Source: 2-01-FULL-41-14 sp046317875 | GTDB taxonomy: Bacteria; Pseudomonadota; Alphaproteobacteria; UBA7879; UBA5542 | Length of the DNA stretch: 31,219 bases | Assembly (NCBI GenBank): GCA_046317875.1 | Contig: JBKCVN010000033.1 | Coordinates: forward strand, 1 to 31,219 | Direction: 5' to 3' | Part shown: positions 23,492-31,093 of the stretch, one piece after another | Layout of the letters: the number at the start of each line of letters is the position of its first letter | How positions within the stretch are numbered: position 1 is the first letter of the stretch | The notes under the pieces: generated by a model | Told to the model about the DNA's origin: nothing | The model's input: only the letters and a program-made list of their open reading frames with translations | Databases searched by the model: none | Program-made: the position numbers and the translations under genes

Positions 23492-26400
23492 TTACTCCCG
23501 CCCCTCCTCTTTTAGCTCGATATTGAGGCCTAAAGATTTAATTTCTTTTACCAACACGTTAAAGGATTCTGGAATACCTGCTTCAAAGGCGTTATCGCCT
23601 CGAATCATGGCTTCATAAGCCTTGGTACGACCCGCCACGTCATCTGATTTAAAGGTCAGAATTTCTTGAAGGGTATAAGCCGCTCCATAAGCTTGCAGGG
23701 CCCAGACTTCCATTTCTCCGAAACGTTGACCACCAAACTGGGCTTTACCTCCCAAAGGTTGCTGAGTTACCAAACTGTAAGGACCAATAGAACGAGCGTG
23801 AATCTTGTCGTCCACCAAGTGGTCTAGCTTCAGCATATACATATAGCCAACGGTCAACTTACGATCAAAGGCTTCGCCCGTACGACCATCATATAACGTG
23901 ACTTGTCCTGATGTATCCAAACCAGCTTTTTCTAGCTGCTTTGCTACATCTTCTGCAGACGCCCCATCAAATACAGGGGTTGCCATGGGAAGCCCCACGC
24001 CCACATCGGACAGAACCTCAAGAAGGTGATCATCTTTCAAAGATTCCACCACTTTCAAAGATTCGGGATCTTCATAAATACCTTTCAAGTCAGTACGAAG
24101 TTCCTTCACGGATTTTTCGCCATTTTGAACATGCTCGATCATTTCTTTGACTTTTTTACCCAGACCAGCCGAAGCCCATCCTAGGTGAGTTTCCAAAATC
24201 TGACCTACGTTCATACGAGACGGAATACCCAATGGGTTCAAGATAATATCAACCGGGGTTCCATCTTCCAAATAAGGCATATCTTCCACAGGGGTAATTC
24301 TTGAAATAACACCCTTGTTTCCGTGACGACCGGCCATCTTGTCTCCGGGTTGCAGCTTACGCTTTACAGCCACGAATACTTTAACCATCTTCAACACGCC
24401 TGGAAGCATTTCATCTCCACGGCGCACCTTATCAGCCTTATCTTCAAAACGGGCATTTACCGAGGCAATACTTTGGTCAAACTGCTGACCTAAGGATTCC
24501 AGAGTATCCATAATATCCTTGTCATCAACAACGATTTGGCGCCATTGACCCCGAGAATATTCGGCCAGAACATCGGCGTTGATTTGGGTACCAATTTTTA
24601 ATCCTTTTGGACCCTTCACCACTTTTTTGCCTGCCAACAATTCTTCGATGCGGCCATAATAGCTACGTTCAAGAATGGTACGTTCGGAATCACGGTCTTT
24701 GGCTAAACGGCTAATTTCAGCGCGCTCAATGGCCAGGGCACGTTCATCTTTTTCGATTCCACGACGCGAAAATACGCGCACATCGACCACCGTACCTGAG
24801 GTTCCTGGCGGCAAACGAAGCGAGCTATCCCGCACATCCGAGGCCTTTTCACCAAAGATCGCCCTTAAGAGTTTTTCTTCCGGAGTGGACGGCGTTTCAC
24901 CCTTGGGTGTTACTTTTCCAACCAAAATATCGCCTGGGTTCACTTCTGCACCCACATAAACGATACCTGTTTCGTCCAAGTTCTTCAGAGATTCTTCGCC
25001 CACATTCGGAATATCCCGTGTGATTTCTTCTGGGCCTAACTTTGTATCGCGCGACATCACATCAAATTCTTCGATGTGAATCGAGGTAAAGACGTCATCC
25101 TTCACAATTCGTTCAGAAATCATAATGGAGTCTTCAAAGTTATATCCATTCCAAGACATGAAGGCCACCAAGGCGTTCCGTCCAAGGGCCAATTCGCCCT
25201 TATCTGTGGAAGGACCGTCAGCGATCACATCACCAGCTTCAACGGCCTCACCCACTTTGACAAGGGGACGTTGGTTAATGCAGGTATTCTGGTTGGATCG
25301 TTGGAACTTTTGCAACGTATAAATATCTACGCCCTGTTCCTTCATCGCCTGTGGATCCGTTACCTTCACCACAATACGTTGAGCATCCACTTGGTCAATA
25401 ATACCAGAGCGACGGGCCACAACAGCCACGCCTGAATCTCGAGCCACGTTGGTTTCCATACCCGTTCCCACAATCGGGGCCTCTGCCCGCAACAAAGGAA
25501 CAGCCTGACGTTGCATGTTCGATCCCATCAAGGCACGGTTTGCGTCGTCGTTTTCCAAGAAAGGAATCAAAGACGCTGCCACCGACACCAACTGCTTAGG
25601 GGACACATCTACGAAATCTACCTGGGCAGAGGGCATGGGCACAAATTCACCCCGCACACGCGAGTTCACGAAATCTTGAACGAATCGACCTTCTGCGTCT
25701 AAATCGGCATCGGCCTGGGCCACCACATACTTGCCCTCATCAATGGCTGACAAATAAGTCACATCATCAGAAATTTTACCATCTGTCACCTTACGATAAG
25801 GGGTCTCGATAAAGCCATACTTGTTGATTCGCGCATAGGTCGCAAGCGAGTTAATCAACCCAATGTTCTGACCTTCAGGTGTTTCAATCGGACAAATACG
25901 CCCATAATGGGTGGGGTGCACGTCACGAACCTCGAAGGACGCCCGATCCCGGGTTAATCCCCCAGGGCCCAAGGCTGACAAACGACGCTTGTGGGTAATT
26001 TCAGACAAGGGGTTTGTTTGATCCATAAACTGGGACAACTGGGAAGATGTGAAAAATTCCCGAATGGCCGCGGACGCTGGCTTGGCATTAATAAGATCAT
26101 GTGGCATGACAGTATCAAGCTCAACCGATCCCATACGTTCACGAATGGAACGCTCCATCCGCAAAAGACCAATACGATATTGATTTTCTAACAACTCGCC
26201 CACAGAACGAACACGACGGTTACCCAGGTGATCGATATCATCAATCTCACCCCGGCCATCTTTCAAGTCTACCAATACACGCAGAATTTCGATGATATCT
26301 TTTTTCCGCAAGGTAACGGGTTCGTCAGAAGTTTCAAACCCTAGACGGGCATTCATCTTTACACGGCCAACAGGGGAAAGGTTATATTTTTCTGGATCAA

Positions 26401-27664
26401 AAAACAGACCCCAGAACAAAGCATAGGCCCCTTCCAAGGTGGGGGGCTCGCCTGGACGCAGAATACGGTACAAATCCACCAAGGCATCAATACGGCTTCT
26501 GTTCTTATCAGCCAAAAGAGTGTTACGGATATACGGACCCACATTCACATGATCGATACACAATACGGACAAGGACTTAATACCAAGCTCGTGTACCTTA
26601 GATAGGGTATCGGCTGTGATTTCATCACCAGCCTCTAGCAAAAGCTCTCCCGTTTGTGTGTTAAAGAGATCCGAGGCGATATAAGCCCCAATCAAATCGT
26701 CTTCATCTGCCAAAACTTCGCGATCTTTTTCTGCTTCCAGAATTTGTAACTGACGAGGCGTAATTTTGGAATCTGCCGCGATTACAACCTGACCGGTCTT
26801 GGCATCCAAAATATCCTTGGCAATCTTTGCCCCCTTAAACCGGGCAGGGTTCAAAGGGCATTTCCATTGACCATTCTTTAAAACGGTGTACTGCATAACA
26901 GCATAAAAGCTTTTCAGAATTTCTTCGCGACTCATCCCCTGTGTTTCTTCCACAGACAATACACGACCTTCTTTTTCGGCCTTGGCACGCGCCACTTCGG
27001 TGGCCGCATTGTCTAACGCCATCAGCAATGTGGTGGCCAGAATCTTACGACGACGATCAATTCTTACATACAAAAGATCTTTAGGATCAAATTCCAAATC
27101 CATCCAAGAGCCGTGATAAGGAATAACCCGAGCACCGAACAAATATTTTCCAGAGGCATGTGTTTTTCCTTCATCATGATCAAAGAAAACACCTGGGGAA
27201 CGGTGCATCTGAGACACAATAACGCGCTCTGTACCGTTTACGATAAACGTTCCATCTTCCGTCATCAACGGCATGTCGCCCATATAGACGTCCTGCTCTT
27301 TAATGTTACGAACAGACTTGGTACCCGTATCTTGATCAATATCCCAAACAATCAAGCGCAACGAAACACGCAAAGGGGCAGCAAATGTCAACCCACGCTG
27401 GCGGCATTCATCAATATCATACTTGGGCAAATCAAAGTCATAACGCACATATTCTAGCTCACACAACCCGGCAAAATCCCGCACTGGAAATACGGAACGA
27501 AACACGTTTTCTAATCCTTGGTTTTTTCTAGAGGCATGAGGAACATTAAATTGCAAAAAAGCTTCGTAAGACTTTTTTTGCACCTCAATTAAATTGGGTA
27601 TTGGTGCAACCTCAGTGATTTTCCCGAAACTTTTTCTAATACGACGGACAGCAGACTTTGACAT
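23492..27664 (-). CDS. rpoB: RNA polymerase beta subunit
   Basis: 1390 residues. Beta forms half of the RNA polymerase active cleft. The rifampicin pocket (about 540-570) reads SSQLSQFMDQTNPLSE followed by ITHKRRLSALGPGG; its key Asp, His and Ser positions are those of sensitive enzymes. GRHGNKGVISR (about 1120-1130) near the active site and the C-terminal FGGQRFGEMEVWALQAYGAA are present. The stretch with DAKTGQVVIAADSKIT and repeats of similar form (about 280-390) matches the lineage-specific insertion region in beta of alphaproteobacteria. The gene starts 131 bases after rplL, downstream of an attenuator-like hairpin. Confidence 0.98.
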   Translation of the reverse strand: MSKSAVRRIRKSFGKITEVAPIPNLIEVQKKSYEAFLQFNVPHASRKNQGLENVFRSVFPVRDFAGLCELEYVRYDFDLPKYDIDECRQRGLTFAAPLRVSLRLIVWDIDQDTGTKSVRNIKEQDVYMGDMPLMTEDGTFIVNGTERVIVSQMHRSPGVFFDHDEGKTHASGKYLFGARVIPYHGSWMDLEFDPKDLLYVRIDRRRKILATTLLMALDNAATEVARAKAEKEGRVLSVEETQGMSREEILKSFYAVMQYTVLKNGQWKCPLNPARFKGAKIAKDILDAKTGQVVIAADSKITPRQLQILEAEKDREVLADEDDLIGAYIASDLFNTQTGELLLEAGDEITADTLSKVHELGIKSLSVLCIDHVNVGPYIRNTLLADKNRSRIDALVDLYRILRPGEPPTLEGAYALFWGLFFDPEKYNLSPVGRVKMNARLGFETSDEPVTLRKKDIIEILRVLVDLKDGRGEIDDIDHLGNRRVRSVGELLENQYRIGLLRMERSIRERMGSVELDTVMPHDLINAKPASAAIREFFTSSQLSQFMDQTNPLSEITHKRRLSALGPGGLTRDRASFEVRDVHPTHYGRICPIETPEGQNIGLINSLATYARINKYGFIETPYRKVTDGKISDDVTYLSAIDEGKYVVAQADADLDAEGRFVQDFVNSRVRGEFVPMPSAQVDFVDVSPKQLVSVAASLIPFLENDDANRALMGSNMQRQAVPLLRAEAPIVGTGMETNVARDSGVAVVARRSGIIDQVDAQRIVVKVTDPQAMKEQGVDIYTLQKFQRSNQNTCINQRPLVKVGEAVEAGDVIADGPSTDKGELALGRNALVAFMSWNGYNFEDSIMISERIVKDDVFTSIHIEEFDVMSRDTKLGPEEITRDIPNVGEESLKNLDETGIVYVGAEVNPGDILVGKVTPKGETPSTPEEKLLRAIFGEKASDVRDSSLRLPPGTSGTVVDVRVFSRRGIEKDERALAIERAEISRLAKDRDSERTILERSYYGRIEELLAGKKVVKGPKGLKIGTQINADVLAEYSRGQWRQIVVDDKDIMDTLESLGQQFDQSIASVNARFEDKADKVRRGDEMLPGVLKMVKVFVAVKRKLQPGDKMAGRHGNKGVISRITPVEDMPYLEDGTPVDIILNPLGIPSRMNVGQILETHLGWASAGLGKKVKEMIEHVQNGEKSVKELRTDLKGIYEDPESLKVVESLKDDHLLEVLSDVGVGLPMATPVFDGASAEDVAKQLEKAGLDTSGQVTLYDGRTGEAFDRKLTVGYMYMLKLDHLVDDKIHARSIGPYSLVTQQPLGGKAQFGGQRFGEMEVWALQAYGAAYTLQEILTFKSDDVAGRTKAYEAMIRGDNAFEAGIPESFNVLVKEIKSLGLNIELKEEGRE

Positions 27665-27722
27665 ACTAATTTATTCCCCTTAACTTCACTTCAAAAAAAA
27701 TGCAACAAGAACAAACTTGATA

Positions 27723-27760
27723 CAAAAAGCACGCCACCAAAATCAATATGGTGACGTGCT
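27723..27760 (-). terminator. Attenuator-like hairpin between rplL and rpoB
   Basis: On the minus strand AGCACG/CGTGCT and CACC/GGTG stems, split by one mismatch, enclose an 11-base loop (27739-27749) and are followed by TTTTTG. It lies 36 bases after the rplL stop. A partial terminator here, which lowers rpoBC relative to L7/L12, is known from Escherichia coli; the same role here is inferred from place and form. I saw no clear promoter between it and rpoB, so some read-through is expected. Confidence 0.75.
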
Positions 27761-27795
27761 CAGTAGAGGTTCACAACCCCCATTAAAAACGCGCC

Positions 27796-28179
27796 TTAAG
27801 CTAACTCTACAGTTGCGCCTGCATCTTCAAGCAATTTCTTGAATTTGTTTGCATCGTCTTTGGACAAACCTTCTTTAACAGTTTTTGGAGCTGCTTCTAC
27901 TAGGTCCTTAGCTTCTTTCAAACCAAGACCAGTAATTGTGCGAACTTCTTTAATAACGTTAATTTTGTTAGCCCCAGAAGCTTTCAAAACAAGAGTGAAC
28001 TCTGTTTTTTCAGCAGCAGCTTCGCCACCGCCAGCCACAGGCGCACCGCCTACAGCAGCAACCGCTACGGGAGCCGCAGCAGAAACGCCCCATTTTTCTT
28101 CCAAGAGTTTTACAAGCTCAGCGGCTTCTAAAACTGTTAAACTTGACAATGATTCTACGATTGAATTCAATTGTGACAT
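27796..28179 (-). CDS. rplL: Large ribosomal subunit protein bL12 (L7/L12)
   Basis: 127 residues. Two or three bL12 dimers on uL10 form the flexible stalk that recruits elongation factors. The N-terminal dimerisation helix (about 1-33) is followed by an Ala/Gly/Val hinge (about 34-58) and the globular C-terminal domain with KINVIKEVRTITGLGLKEAK (about 72-91), which contacts EF-Tu and EF-G. It lies 11 bases after rplJ with an AAGGAG ribosome-binding sequence. Confidence 0.98.
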   Translation of the reverse strand: MSQLNSIVESLSSLTVLEAAELVKLLEEKWGVSAAAPVAVAAVGGAPVAGGGEAAAEKTEFTLVLKASGANKINVIKEVRTITGLGLKEAKDLVEAAPKTVKEGLSKDDANKFKKLLEDAGATVELA

Positions 28180-28190
28180 ATTTTTTCTCC

Positions 28191-28697
28191 TTAGTTTTTA
28201 CCATAAGCTGATATAACGCGAGCCAACCCACTAGCTGGTTCGTTAATAACCGTCGCAACCTTTGTAGCAGGCGCTTGAAGAACACCCAAGAGCTGAGCCC
28301 GAAGAGTATCCAAAGAAGGCAATTTGGCAAGAGCCATAATGGCAGACTTATCCAAAACCTTACTTCCCAACATACCTGCAACAATCGACAACTTAGGGTT
28401 GGTTTCCATGTAAGTAACCACAACCTTTGCTGCCGCAACAGAATCTTCTGAAAAAGCTACCGCTGCTGGACCATTAAAATGATCCTTCATCGGTTCAAAC
28501 TGAGACCCCTCAACAGCCAACCGGGCCAAAGTATTTTTCACGACTTTGAAATTAGCACCCGCTTCTCTCATTTTGGCCCTAAGTGCGCCGGACTCTTCTA
28601 CTGTAAGACCCGATGGACTTGTGATCAAAACCAGATTGGCAGCAGCTAGGTTGCCCTTCAAGGATTCAACAAATTCTCTTTTTTCTGTATAATTCAT
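28191..28697 (-). CDS. rplJ: Large ribosomal subunit protein uL10
   Basis: 168 residues. uL10 anchors the bL12 stalk on 23S rRNA. It begins MNYTEKREFVESLKGNLAAA, includes the RNA-binding N-terminal domain with FKVVKNTLARLAVEGSQFEP (about 50-69), and ends with the helix that binds bL12. I chose the ATG at 28697, preceded by GGAGA at a good distance; a TTG four codons earlier overlaps this binding site. The 210-base leader holds an L10-type regulatory structure (28775-28836), so the uL10-bL12 complex probably represses its own synthesis. Confidence 0.97.
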   Translation of the reverse strand: MNYTEKREFVESLKGNLAAANLVLITSPSGLTVEESGALRAKMREAGANFKVVKNTLARLAVEGSQFEPMKDHFNGPAAVAFSEDSVAAAKVVVTYMETNPKLSIVAGMLGSKVLDKSAIMALAKLPSLDTLRAQLLGVLQAPATKVATVINEPASGLARVISAYGKN

Positions 28698-28774
28698 TTT
28701 TGTCTCCAACGAGAAAAGTTGTCGGTTATTACTCCAACAGGAGACATATGATCAGGCACAAAACCCAAAACTGA

Positions 28775-28836
28775 AACTCCTGTCTACTGTAGGAAAACAT
28801 TAAGTCCACGGGGGACACCTAACAGTCTTCGACGAA
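28775..28836 (-). promoter_or_regulatory. L10-type leader, autoregulatory RNA of rplJ-rplL
   Basis: On the minus strand GAAGACTGTTAGG pairs with CCTACAGTAGAC (one bulged T), enclosing a small hairpin GTCC/GGAC and an ACTTAATG segment. This layout is the one described for L10 leader RNAs that bind the uL10-bL12 complex. It lies about 80-140 bases before the rplJ ATG, in the expected place. The assignment is from pattern memory; a covariance search was not possible. Confidence 0.75.
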
Positions 28837-28838
28837 AT

Positions 28839-28862
28839 TCATGGAACAACTTTGTTCCATGA
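28839..28862. repeat. Perfect 11-base-pair palindrome upstream of the L10 leader
   Basis: Arms 28839-28849 and 28852-28862 (TCATGGAACAA and TTGTTCCATGA) are perfect inverted repeats around two bases. The predicted start of the rplJ transcript (near 28863) falls at its edge. It could be an operator or a stabilising hairpin at the mRNA 5' end. Confidence 0.6.
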
Positions 28863-28869
28863 TCTATCT

Positions 28870-28898
28870 TCTATAACCAAACAAACTTGCAAATGCAA
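28870..28898 (-). promoter_or_regulatory. Possible promoter of rplJ-rplL-rpoBC
   Basis: TTGCAT (28893-28898, three of six) and TATAGA (28870-28875, four of six) are 17 bases apart on the minus strand. The pair overlaps the terminator of rplA, so the two signals share sequence. The match is weak in its -35 half, but the position just before the palindrome and L10 leader suits a real start. Confidence 0.35.
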
Positions 28899-28900
28899 GT
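28885..28900 (-). terminator. Short terminator-like hairpin after rplA
   Basis: ACTTGC (28885-28890) and GCAAGT (28895-28900) form a six-base-pair stem with AAAT between. T-rich sequence follows on both strands. It is seven bases past the rplA stop and probably ends part of the secE-rplA transcript. Confidence 0.55.
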
Positions 28901-28907
28901 GTTTTTA

Positions 28908-29603
28908 TTATTTTTCTAATGCGGCAAAGTCAACACGTACACCAGGGCCCATAGTTGAACTAAGGGTCATGGCTTTCACAAAGGCGCCTTTTGCACCCGT
29001 GGGGCGTGCTTTCATAATGGTCGTCACAAAGGAACGAACGTTTTGAACCAATTGTTCTTCTTCAAAACTTGCTTTCCCTACACCTGCATGCACAATACCA
29101 GCCTTATCTACACGATATTCCAATTGACCTGCTTTTAAAGCTTTAACCACCTGTCCCACATCGAAAGAAACAGTACCTAATTTAGGGTTAGGCATTAATC
29201 CTTTCGGACCCAAAACCTTTCCTAACTTTCCAACAGAGATCATCATGTCGGGCGTCGACACACAACGATCAAAGTCAACCTTGCCCTTCATTACTTCTTC
29301 AACCAATTCTTCGCCACCAACAATTTCGGCGCCAGCTTTTTTTGCTTCTTCATGCTTTTCAGGCTTGGCAAAAACAGCCACGCGCACTTGCTTACCCAAC
29401 CCATGGGGCAACTGAAGAACACCACGCACTTGTTGATCTGCTTTTCTGGAATCCACGTTTAGATTCAACGCAATGTCCACGGTTTCATTAAACTTAGTGG
29501 CTGCTGCATTTTGCTTTACAATTTTTATAGCTTCTTCTAGTCCGTAAACTTTTGTACGATCAAAAGTGCTATAGATTTTTTTTAAGCGTTTTCCCATCGT
29601 CAT
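28908..29603 (-). CDS. rplA: Large ribosomal subunit protein uL1
   Basis: 231 residues. uL1 forms the mobile L1 stalk at the E site and, as a free protein, represses its own operon by binding an rRNA-like hairpin in the leader. The sequence contains KFNETVDIALNLNVDSRKAD (about 37-56) and LGKVLGPKGLMPNPKLGTVS (about 127-146), the family signature. I kept the first ATG (29603) because GGAG lies a suitable seven bases upstream; a second ATG two codons later is possible. It starts three bases after the rplK stop. Confidence 0.98.
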   Translation of the reverse strand: MTMGKRLKKIYSTFDRTKVYGLEEAIKIVKQNAAATKFNETVDIALNLNVDSRKADQQVRGVLQLPHGLGKQVRVAVFAKPEKHEEAKKAGAEIVGGEELVEEVMKGKVDFDRCVSTPDMMISVGKLGKVLGPKGLMPNPKLGTVSFDVGQVVKALKAGQLEYRVDKAGIVHAGVGKASFEEEQLVQNVRSFVTTIMKARPTGAKGAFVKAMTLSSTMGPGVRVDFAALEK

Positions 29604-29606
29604 TTT

Positions 29607-30035
29607 TTACTCCACCACTTCCAATCCCATCGAGCGGGCAGATCCTTTAATCATCTGACAAGCGCCCTCAAGATTAACCGCGTTTAAATCTTTCATTTTT
29701 TCTTGGGCAATTTCTCGAATCTGAGCGATTGTAACCTTGCCCACCACATCGCGTCCTGGATTTTTAGATCCGCTTTGCAATTTTGCTGCTTTTTTCAAAT
29801 AGAAAGTAGCTGGAGGTGTTTGTGTAACGAAAGAAAATGTTTTATCTGCATAAGCTGTAATTTTTACAGGAATTGGTGTCCCTGGCTCCATTTTCTGGGT
29901 ATGAGCATTAAACGCCTTACAGAATTCCATAATATTCAAACCTCTTTGACCCAAAGCAGGACCAACTGGAGGTGACGGGTTCGCCTTACCGGCGGGGATA
30001 ATCAGGCTGATAAAGCCTGTTGCTTTTTTTGCCAT
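29607..30035 (-). CDS. rplK: Large ribosomal subunit protein uL11
   Basis: 142 residues. uL11 binds the GTPase-associated region of 23S rRNA and is needed for RelA activation and thiostrepton sensitivity. The N-terminal domain has LIIPAGKANPSPPVGPALGQ (about 11-30) and RGLNIMEFCKAFNAHT; the C-terminal RNA-binding domain ends with MIKGSARSMGLEVVE. It follows nusG by 67 bases. That spacer carries an L1-binding hairpin (30064-30091), and a GGAG precedes the start. Confidence 0.98.
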   Translation of the reverse strand: MAKKATGFISLIIPAGKANPSPPVGPALGQRGLNIMEFCKAFNAHTQKMEPGTPIPVKITAYADKTFSFVTQTPPATFYLKKAAKLQSGSKNPGRDVVGKVTIAQIREIAQEKMKDLNAVNLEGACQMIKGSARSMGLEVVE

Positions 30036-30063
30036 TTTTTACTCCTTTTATAAAATCGAGCAT

Positions 30064-30091
30064 GTGGTGCGGCTTTGGCTAAGCCTCCCAC
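30064..30091 (-). promoter_or_regulatory. uL1-binding leader of rplK-rplA, 23S rRNA mimic
   Basis: The minus-strand RNA reads GTGGGAGGCTT, a five-base loop, then AAGCCGCACCAC. GTGG pairs with CCAC and GGCTT with AAGCC, leaving a small asymmetric internal loop. From memory, the 23S rRNA site bound by uL1 contains GTGGGAGGCTT too. The hairpin ends 28 bases before the rplK ATG. It is probably the site by which uL1 represses rplK-rplA. Confidence 0.75.
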
Positions 30092-30102
30092 AAAAGTGTT
30101 GA

Positions 30103-30636
30103 TTAAAGTTTTTCTACTTGATCAAACTCTAAATCAACAGGGGTTGATCGTCCGAAAATGGATACGGAAACCTTAAGACGTGATTTTTCCTGATCTACCT
30201 CTTCAACTAAACCGTTGAAAGACGCAAAAGGACCATCACATACACGGACCTGCTCCCCAATATCGAACATTCTTTGGGTCACTGATCCGCCACTCATGCC
30301 CTGCTCAACCTGAGCCAGTAAACGAGTCGCTTCAGCTTCCGTAATAGGCGTTGGTCTCCCACGCCCACCCAAAAAACCAGAAACCTTGGCAATATTTTTA
30401 ATTAAATACCAAGCTTCTTCGGTTAATTCCATTTTAACAAGCACATACCCAGGCAAGAACTTTTTCTCGGCTCTGGTTTTTTTACCACGCCGCATTTCAA
30501 CCACTTCCTGTGTGGGTACCAAAACTTCTGTGATCTGTTCAGCAAGTCCATTTTTTTCCACTTTTTCCCGGATGACTTCTGCCACTTTCTTTTCAGAACC
30601 CGAATGAACGTTTACTACATACCAACGATGTGCCAC
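30103..30636 (-). CDS. nusG: Transcription termination/antitermination factor NusG
   Basis: 177 residues. NusG binds RNA polymerase, reduces pausing, and links it to Rho or to the ribosome through uS10. The N-terminal NGN domain starts MAHRWYVVNVHSGSEKKVAE and has FLPGYVLVKMELTEEAWYLI (about 61-80). The KOW domain near the C-terminus has FDIGEQVRVCDGPFASFNGL (about 124-143). It starts three bases after secE and is followed by the rplK leader. No insertions relative to the family. Confidence 0.98.
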   Translation of the reverse strand: MAHRWYVVNVHSGSEKKVAEVIREKVEKNGLAEQITEVLVPTQEVVEMRRGKKTRAEKKFLPGYVLVKMELTEEAWYLIKNIAKVSGFLGGRGRPTPITEAEATRLLAQVEQGMSGGSVTQRMFDIGEQVRVCDGPFASFNGLVEEVDQEKSRLKVSVSIFGRSTPVDLEFDQVEKL

Positions 30637-30639
30637 GAT

Positions 30640-30831
30640 TTAAGCTCCCAATCCAAGGACGAATTTAACGAGGCGAACTAAAACTTGATCCACCAATAAA
30701 AAGAACCCCGCCGCAAGAAGCACAAGGATAAAAACCATAATACTGGTAACCATAACTTCCTTACGTGTGGGCCAAGTCACCTTGGACACTTCGCGCTTTA
30801 CTTGCTGTATAAATTCAATTGGACTTAACAT
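30640..30831 (-). CDS. secE: Preprotein translocase subunit SecE
   Basis: 63 residues, the short single-helix form common outside enterobacteria. SecE clamps SecY in the inner membrane. The amphipathic N-terminal part includes FIQQVKREVSKVTWPTRKEV (about 7-26), with the conserved TWP, and one membrane helix (about 28-50) follows. I chose the ATG at 30831; an in-frame TTG seven codons earlier would start five bases from the tRNA-Trp end. It lies 25 bases after the tRNA and three before nusG, so the mRNA is probably released by tRNA processing. Confidence 0.96.
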   Translation of the reverse strand: MLSPIEFIQQVKREVSKVTWPTRKEVMVTSIMVFILVLLAAGFFLLVDQVLVRLVKFVLGLGA

Positions 30832-30856
30832 TTTTCCACATTTTACTATCAATTAA

Positions 30857-30933
30857 TGGCAGGAGCGGAGGGGATCGAACCCACAACCTTCGGTTTTGGA
30901 GACCGACGCTCTAGCCAATTGAGCTACACTCCT
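30857..30933 (-). tRNA. tRNA-Trp (anticodon CCA), CCA end encoded
   Basis: The minus strand gives a full cloverleaf of 77 bases: acceptor stem AGGAGTG with CGCTCCT (one G-T pair allowed), D arm GCTC/GAGC, anticodon stem TCGGT/ACCGA with loop CTCCAAA (anticodon CCA), and T loop TTCGATC. The discriminator is G and the CCA end is encoded at 30857-30859. Its place between tuf and secE is conserved in many bacteria. Confidence 0.97.
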
Positions 30934-30951
30934 GTGAGAATTGTAACCTCT

Positions 30952-30979
30952 AAAATACAAACATAACCCAATTTATCAA
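30952..30979 (-). promoter_or_regulatory. Probable promoter of tRNA-Trp-secE-nusG
   Basis: TTGATA (30974-30979, five of six) and TATTTT (30952-30957, four of six) are 16 bases apart on the minus strand. The start would be near 30945, about 12 bases before the mature tRNA. Confidence 0.5.
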
Positions 30980-31050
30980 CAGGCGGTTGTTTCTTGTACC
31001 TTACTTTCCCACGATTGTCCAGTAGTTTTTGCTTTCACAAAAACCAGAAA

Positions 31051-31091
31051 GGGAAGGGAAACACCAAACAGATGCTTCCCCCCTACTTCCC
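31051..31091 (-). terminator. Possible terminator after tuf copy 2
   Basis: On the minus strand GGGAAGCA (31073-31080) pairs with TGTTTCCC (31056-31063) with one G-T pair; outer GGGAA/TTCCC arms (31087-31091 and 31051-31055) extend it across a bulge. A broken T-rich stretch follows. The hairpin starts just past the tuf stop. It is weaker than the two clear terminators in the window. Confidence 0.35.
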
Positions 31092-31093
31092 GC

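Noticed and set aside
23485..23499. GGGAG/CTCCC hairpin at the rpoB stop codon
   Set aside because: Five base pairs only, no adequate T-run, and rpoB-rpoC are normally cotranscribed.
26500..26850. Extra segment in RpoB with repeated hydrophobic turns, considered as a foreign insertion
   Set aside because: It keeps the reading frame and matches the known insertion region of alphaproteobacterial beta subunits.
31031..31047. Inverted repeat of TTTTTG / CAAAAA type between tuf copy 2 and tRNA-Trp
   Set aside because: AT-only stem without a following T-run on the transcribed strand; nothing marks it as a functional site.
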